In this document: one piece after another, positions 58,863 to 64,000 of the stretch | Layout of the letters: the number at the start of each line of letters is the position of its first letter | Numbering within the stretch: the stretch's first letter is position 1 | Assembly (NCBI GenBank): GCA_019059635.1 | Contig: JAGVRJ010000006.1 | Span: 1,240,001-1,304,000, forward strand | Direction: 5' to 3' | DNA length: 64,000 nt | Source of the DNA: Proales similis | Lineage: Eukaryota > Rotifera > Eurotatoria > Ploima > Proalidae | The notes under the pieces: model-generated | What the model saw: only the letters and a program-made list of their open reading frames with translations | Databases searched by the model: none | Told to the model about the DNA's origin: nothing | Translations under genes and position numbers: made by a program

Positions 58863-60536
58863 GTTCAGAAGAACACAATCAAACTCGAGAAGAGATAAAC
58901 GACGCCCGCTTCAAAATGTAAATATTTGAGTAGATCGCGTGCGGTCTCAATCGTTTCTTCTTCTTACCTTTGCAAAAAAAGCAAGTGTTCAGCTCGAGCG
59001 ACTCACTCAAACGGAAGCTCTTGGCCGCTTTTTCTGCCTAGGTGTGCGTGTGTGTGTGTTTAACAAGTCTCAAATAGATTTAAGTGATCGAGAGTGTGTC
59101 CGCTTTAAATCTAATTCATCAAATGGGTCAAATTTTGCACCTTGGCCAAATATGTTCTCGCAATTGCCTGCCTCCTATTCTATTGTCCTGCTCCCTCTCT
59201 CTCTCTCTCTAGCCATCACTCTCCTCCCGCTCGTTTTGTTTGTTCATTCATCGCCGCTCGCTTCTTGTTTCGTTTGGCTTCGAATCGTTCAGTTTTTTTT
59301 TTTTGCTTTCTCTCTCTATTTATTTATACATATATTTATATATTTTAATTAACATGAATCGGCAGCGGGCTTCAGTGTGCCACCGCCTGTTATTGCAATT
59401 ATTTCCATTTTTGAGATAAAAATCAAGCAAATTAAAGTAGAAAGAAGAAGCCGTTTTTCGACCTCAGCCCGAGCGTCCTCTCTTTCATTTTCCCCCTCCC
59501 TCTCTCTCTACACTTGTGTGTGTGTGTTGGGGCTTGTTTCGATTTGCTTCTCTAAAGCCGTGTGCGCATAAGCTGCTCGCTTTGATTTTTTTTTATTTTC
59601 ATTTTAGTGGCCCTAGTTGCCCCAGTTCGGGTTAGAGATCGCTTATCTCCCTGAACCGCTACATTTCACATGCAAAATCGTCGAGGCGACCGTACGCTAG
59701 TTCACTCATTCAAACACCTTGTTGAGGCGAGCTCTATCGCTCTTGCTTGTCAATTGTCGACTTTTTTGTTTTCTTCATTATTCAATGCCTTGATTGTTGT
59801 TTCTTTTCGAAGTGTAAATTTAGATCTTCAATGCTTACAAAGTTCTCTGACCAAAGTTGAGATCACGCGTTCTATCGAGCTAGCTGTGAACAAAGCTGAG
59901 CGAAAACTACGCGCAACCAAAGCAGCCGGTCTCTGTCGCCGACCTTTGCCTGCTTGCTCGTTCGCTCGTTTGTCTGCTCAGTCTTTTACTCAATTCGGAC
60001 GATGCTTGCATTTCTCTAAGCCTAATTGTTGGCAAATACTAAGAATCGACGACTGTGAGCACAGGATGACGATCATGATGATACTTTGAATTTCGCTCAC
60101 TTAATTCAAAGAGCACGTTGACGAGCGAGCAAGCAAGCAGGCGGCCAATCCAGCCATTGAGAGTGAGCATGAATGGATGGTTGTAAGACTGACGGTCTAA
60201 ATCATAGTTCTTGAGGCTAATTGAATGCACCGCTCGTTTCGCGAGTGTTTTCCTAAATGACAGGCCTATTAAAGCGAGCCTCTCTTGAATTAGATAAGAT
60301 TATTTTGTGCCTATCACTTGATCTTTCCTCTCGCTCGCCTCCTTTCTCCTCTTTTGCTCGTTTTCCGCCTGAGCATATGCTCGAGTAAATCTGTTATGCG
60401 TTTTTCTTCTGTTTTCTCGCTCGCTGATTTACAATTTTCAGCGTCTTTTCTTTGCTAATCGTGTCCTCGTTTTTTGCTCATTTAGAAAAACACTGCCGCC
60501 TGGGAGGCATGTCAAAGCGCACCAGCAGAGCTTGAA

Positions 60537-62477
60537 ATGAACGAGTACAAGTGGCGCTGCCTGTTACTGCTTATCGGCATTTTGTCGAGTTTCATTAACA
60601 ACTGCCATGGGTCGGTGATCTGCGACGCGGCCTCTAGCGTCAACGGTCGAGACATGCACTATTACAACTGTTCAAGCAAACAGCTCGAATGGCCCATTGA
60701 ACAGCACGTTGCCGACCATGTGCTCTCGGCCGAGTCGCTCAGTCTATCGAACAATCGACTTGGACCGCGCATAGACGATGAGGCGCTCGCTTCTTTCAAG
60801 CGTCTCACCAAAGAGCTCGATCTTTCGTCCAATCAAATCAACAGCATAAGCAAATACGCTTTTTATCTGGACAAGTCAGTCGCCCGAACGATGCGATTCA
60901 GTGTTCTTGATCTGTCCAAGAATTCGCTTGAAACAGCGCCACTCGATCAGCTCAAAGAGTCAATCTATCTTCAAGAGTTGATATTAAGCTTCAATCCGAT
61001 TAGCCGCCTTGACTTTGGCCCGCTGAATCCGAACCAGACAGCGGAACAAAACTACTTTCTCAATTTGGGCACACTCGACCTCAGCTCGTGTCAAATTGAG
61101 TTTGTTCATCCGGACATTCTCAACCTTCTGTCGAGCCTGTCTCAGCTCTATTTGCAAAATAATCGCCTCCGGACCATCGCGCTCGATCTTAGCTTGTCGA
61201 GCCTGAATGTGCTTGACGTTGCTCACAATCCGCTTGAATGCGACTGCCGCCTTCTCTGGCTCAAGAATTTCCTAATCAAAAACAACGCCAAACAGCATCC
61301 GGCCTGTTTGATAAACACTGCGTCGAGGCAGTCGTTTGTCGTTTCTTCTCATTACATCGATTTGGACGACGCGAACAGGCAAGGATTTGGAATGCATTCA
61401 GAAAGCGGAATGGAAAAGTCGGCGTCGAAGTTTGTCTCAATTGATCAACTAAAAGACGAAGAGTTCATTTGCGAGCTCGAGATCAAGGGCCGAATGAAAA
61501 TCGCCGACAACATTTTGACTCTGATGTGTGAAGTTGTCTCCTATCCACAAGCGATGGTCAGATGGACCCGAGGTGAAAAGTCAATATTCAAACTGCTCAA
61601 GAGCGAGAGCGAATTCAGCACGAAAAAGTATCAGAAGCGGCTGGACAATCGGATCTGGATCGAATCTGACTTGCAGATACCGTTGGATAGCATTCAAGGC
61701 CAGCAGCAGTATCATTGCCGGGTGAATCACAAGTTCGAGCTGCCAAGCAGCAGCCGAATGGCCCGACCCAAGTTCACTCAGAAAGCAATTGAATTCAACA
61801 TATTGACAACACGACAAGCGGACGAGAATGAATGGCTGGCATCATCTAACAGCAGCACTCGCATAGCACTTGCTGCTCAATTGAGACCGAAGCAGGACAA
61901 TGCATCGAAAATGTCGTTCGTCTACTGGGTGATACTCTTGGCCAGCTTGGTATTCTCGCTGAGTGTGATCGTGTTCTCGCTCTATTACGTGGCCATGTAC
62001 GGATGTCGCAAGTCGTCAAATGCAAAGGAAGAGCCGGCCTATGCGAGTTCGAACAGTGTGTACAGCAGCATAAACAAGACGAGATCGAGAATATTGTACA
62101 AATCTGAATACGACAACTCGTATTTGAGCACACCGCTCAGGCCAGAGCGGAGAAGAACTCAGCTAGCCGAGGCGAGTTCAATTTACATGAGCGTGAACGG
62201 AACGCCTTATGAGAACTCAACGCCCTACATAAACATATTGTTCGAATCGCCCGGGTCTAAACGCAAGGCGGCTAGTCGCCGCTTCGATCGCTTTCCGTTG
62301 AGCAGCGAAGAAACCGAGCCAAGCCTATATGACAACAGTATGCAGACACTGTCGACCAACTCTCGCTCGTTCGACGAGAACATCGAAGAATACGAAGATC
62401 CCAAATTCGACGATCTGAACAAGCCGCGCAAAAAGCAGCTCGAGCAAGACGCGGCTAGATCGACCACGCTCTCGTGA
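60537..62477 (+). CDS. LRR-Ig transmembrane receptor, kekkon-like
   Basis: A single-exon frame of 646 aa, type I membrane protein. The signal peptide is CLLLLIGILSSFINNCHG. Leucine-rich repeats run from about residue 60 to 235 (LSLSNNRLGPRI; KELDLSSNQINSISKYAF; FSVLDLSKNSLETAPL; LYLQNNRLRTIAL). They are capped by an LRRCT (NPLECDCRLLWLKNFL). One Ig-like domain follows at about 320-400 (LTLMCEVVSYPQAMVRWTRG, then QYHCRVNHKF). A membrane helix sits at about 460-490 (YWVILLASLVFSLSVIVF). The cytoplasmic tail is Ser/Tyr-rich with repeated tyrosine sites (EEPAYASS; SSIYMSVNG; SLYDNSMQ). The architecture fits kekkon or LINGO-type neuronal/EGFR-modulating receptors; orthology is not fixed. The long gene-free upstream DNA suggests complex regulation. 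Confidence 0.85.
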   Translation: MNEYKWRCLLLLIGILSSFINNCHGSVICDAASSVNGRDMHYYNCSSKQLEWPIEQHVADHVLSAESLSLSNNRLGPRIDDEALASFKRLTKELDLSSNQINSISKYAFYLDKSVARTMRFSVLDLSKNSLETAPLDQLKESIYLQELILSFNPISRLDFGPLNPNQTAEQNYFLNLGTLDLSSCQIEFVHPDILNLLSSLSQLYLQNNRLRTIALDLSLSSLNVLDVAHNPLECDCRLLWLKNFLIKNNAKQHPACLINTASRQSFVVSSHYIDLDDANRQGFGMHSESGMEKSASKFVSIDQLKDEEFICELEIKGRMKIADNILTLMCEVVSYPQAMVRWTRGEKSIFKLLKSESEFSTKKYQKRLDNRIWIESDLQIPLDSIQGQQQYHCRVNHKFELPSSSRMARPKFTQKAIEFNILTTRQADENEWLASSNSSTRIALAAQLRPKQDNASKMSFVYWVILLASLVFSLSVIVFSLYYVAMYGCRKSSNAKEEPAYASSNSVYSSINKTRSRILYKSEYDNSYLSTPLRPERRRTQLAEASSIYMSVNGTPYENSTPYINILFESPGSKRKAASRRFDRFPLSSEETEPSLYDNSMQTLSTNSRSFDENIEEYEDPKFDDLNKPRKKQLEQDAARSTTLS

Positions 62478-63146
62478 ACGCCTCACTACCGAACAAACGA
62501 AATCACACCGGCCAGACTAGTCTTACAGTTCATTCGTCTTGTTCGCAGTCGACTCACTCACTCTCTCTGTAAATAATTGTTTCCCTTTTGCATCTATGGA
62601 GTCGACTGCCGCCGTCAAAGGGCGCTTGTTTGTTTTTTCTTTTCCTCTCATTTAACTGTATGCGCTCTCTTTGACGCTTTGTATCCGATCCTAAAAGCGA
62701 AAGAGGCGCCAAATGCCAAAATTGAACTTTTCTTTGTTATCCAAAAATTCAAATATTCAGCCCAAGTCGACACACAAGATTTTATTTTTTTTTTTTTATG
62801 TAATAAATTAACCAGTCAAGGAGAGATTAAATCAATGTGAGCTTTTACTACTACTTTTCTGCTATCTGCGCAAATTCAGTAAATTCGCCCGATTCAAACA
62901 GACGAGGGAAAAAAAGGACAAAAATTTCGACCCCGATCGATATCCTGGCTGCTTGTTTGCATTCATTCGTCCGCCCGTTCTTTATTTCCTTTCTCTTTTT
63001 GCCTGCTCTCTCACTCTCTCTCTCTCTCTCTCTCTCGCACTCGCTCCATCTTGCAAAGTTTGCTTATTGCAAAGAAACACTGTCTCAGCGTCTAAGCTGA
63101 GCACTGCTCGACTGGCAGCTTGAATTCAAATCGATTTTATTTAGAA
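62478..63146. other. LRR-Ig 3' flank and cathepsin D upstream region
   Basis: No gene is supported. It contains a T-run at about 62783-62797, an AATAAA at about 62802 and a CT microsatellite at 63005-63036. Confidence 0.5.
63005..63036. repeat. (CT)n microsatellite upstream of cathepsin D
   Basis: About 30 bp of CT dinucleotides, roughly 110 bp before the start codon. It might act as a GA/CT promoter element, but that is not shown. Confidence 0.85.

Positions 63147-64000
<854 letters not shown>

Larger units (their letters stand above)
54515..60536. other. 6-kb gene-poor region upstream of the LRR-Ig receptor
   Basis: By far the largest stretch without a supported gene. It is rich in CT/GA, TG and CAT microsatellites and in homopyrimidine runs. 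The open frames present (for example 54830-55312 and 59670-60089) show no family motifs and follow low-complexity composition. It plausibly contains distal regulatory elements and non-coding 5' exons of the receptor gene. The sequence immediately before 60537 looks like leader. Confidence 0.5.

Noticed and set aside
59670-60089. 139-codon plus-strand open frame upstream of the LRR-Ig gene
   Set aside because: Ser/Leu/Phe-rich with no domain; more likely part of the leader or promoter region.

Overview
The window is animal nuclear DNA: densely packed genes with GT-AG introns mostly 50-65 nt long, and metazoan orthologs such as hamartin, kinesin-2, cullin-2 and a kekkon-like LRR-Ig receptor. 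Several secreted proteins carry a chitin-binding (peritrophin/CBM14-like) domain, so I favour a compact-genome ecdysozoan, possibly a mite or other arthropod. The sequence alone does not settle the clade. Exon coordinates come from splice signals plus reading-frame and family continuity, not transcripts; for most multi-exon genes the summed exons form one open frame.

Layout. Positions 1-14329 hold five minus-strand tandem HCN-type cyclic-nucleotide-gated channel genes (A to E; A is cut by the left edge). They are interrupted by SNRPB (minus), a CCDC34-like gene (plus) and a possible small basic protein (plus). The four complete copies share one seven-exon structure. They are mosaics of one another, with tracts that are near-identical even in introns. 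Copy C has a GTGYG pore filter in place of CIGYG.

Positions 14813-26774 hold housekeeping and regulatory genes: GPAA1 (GPI transamidase), a PUSL1-like pseudouridine synthase, LSM14 (P-body RNP), a three-finger C2H2 factor with a possible Groucho-binding motif, NAXD (NAD(P)HX repair) and an NTF2-like mRNA export factor (NXT). Positions 27013-36338 are a same-strand cluster of four secreted-protein genes. They share an eight-cysteine module, a half-EGF signature fused to a CBM14-like half, embedded in Gln-rich, Tyr/Pro/Ala/Thr-rich or Gly-rich sequence. This lineage-style extracellular matrix family is the most novel content I see.

Positions 36680-54224 carry an OXSR1/STK39 kinase, SURF1, POLR2K, TSC1, KIF3A, CUL2 and the TUG/ASPSCR1 tether. 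A short interstitial TTTAGGG tract lies between TSC1 and KIF3A. Positions 54225-60536 are gene-poor and microsatellite-rich, and lead into a single-exon LRR-Ig transmembrane receptor (60537-62477). The right edge holds the 5' half of a cathepsin D-type aspartic protease.

Recurring gene-structure traits are introns placed directly after the start codon (at least five genes), a few very short introns (two of exactly 26 nt), and a mixture of intron-rich and intronless genes. Apart from the HCN array and the secreted cluster, neighbouring genes do not form an obvious pathway.
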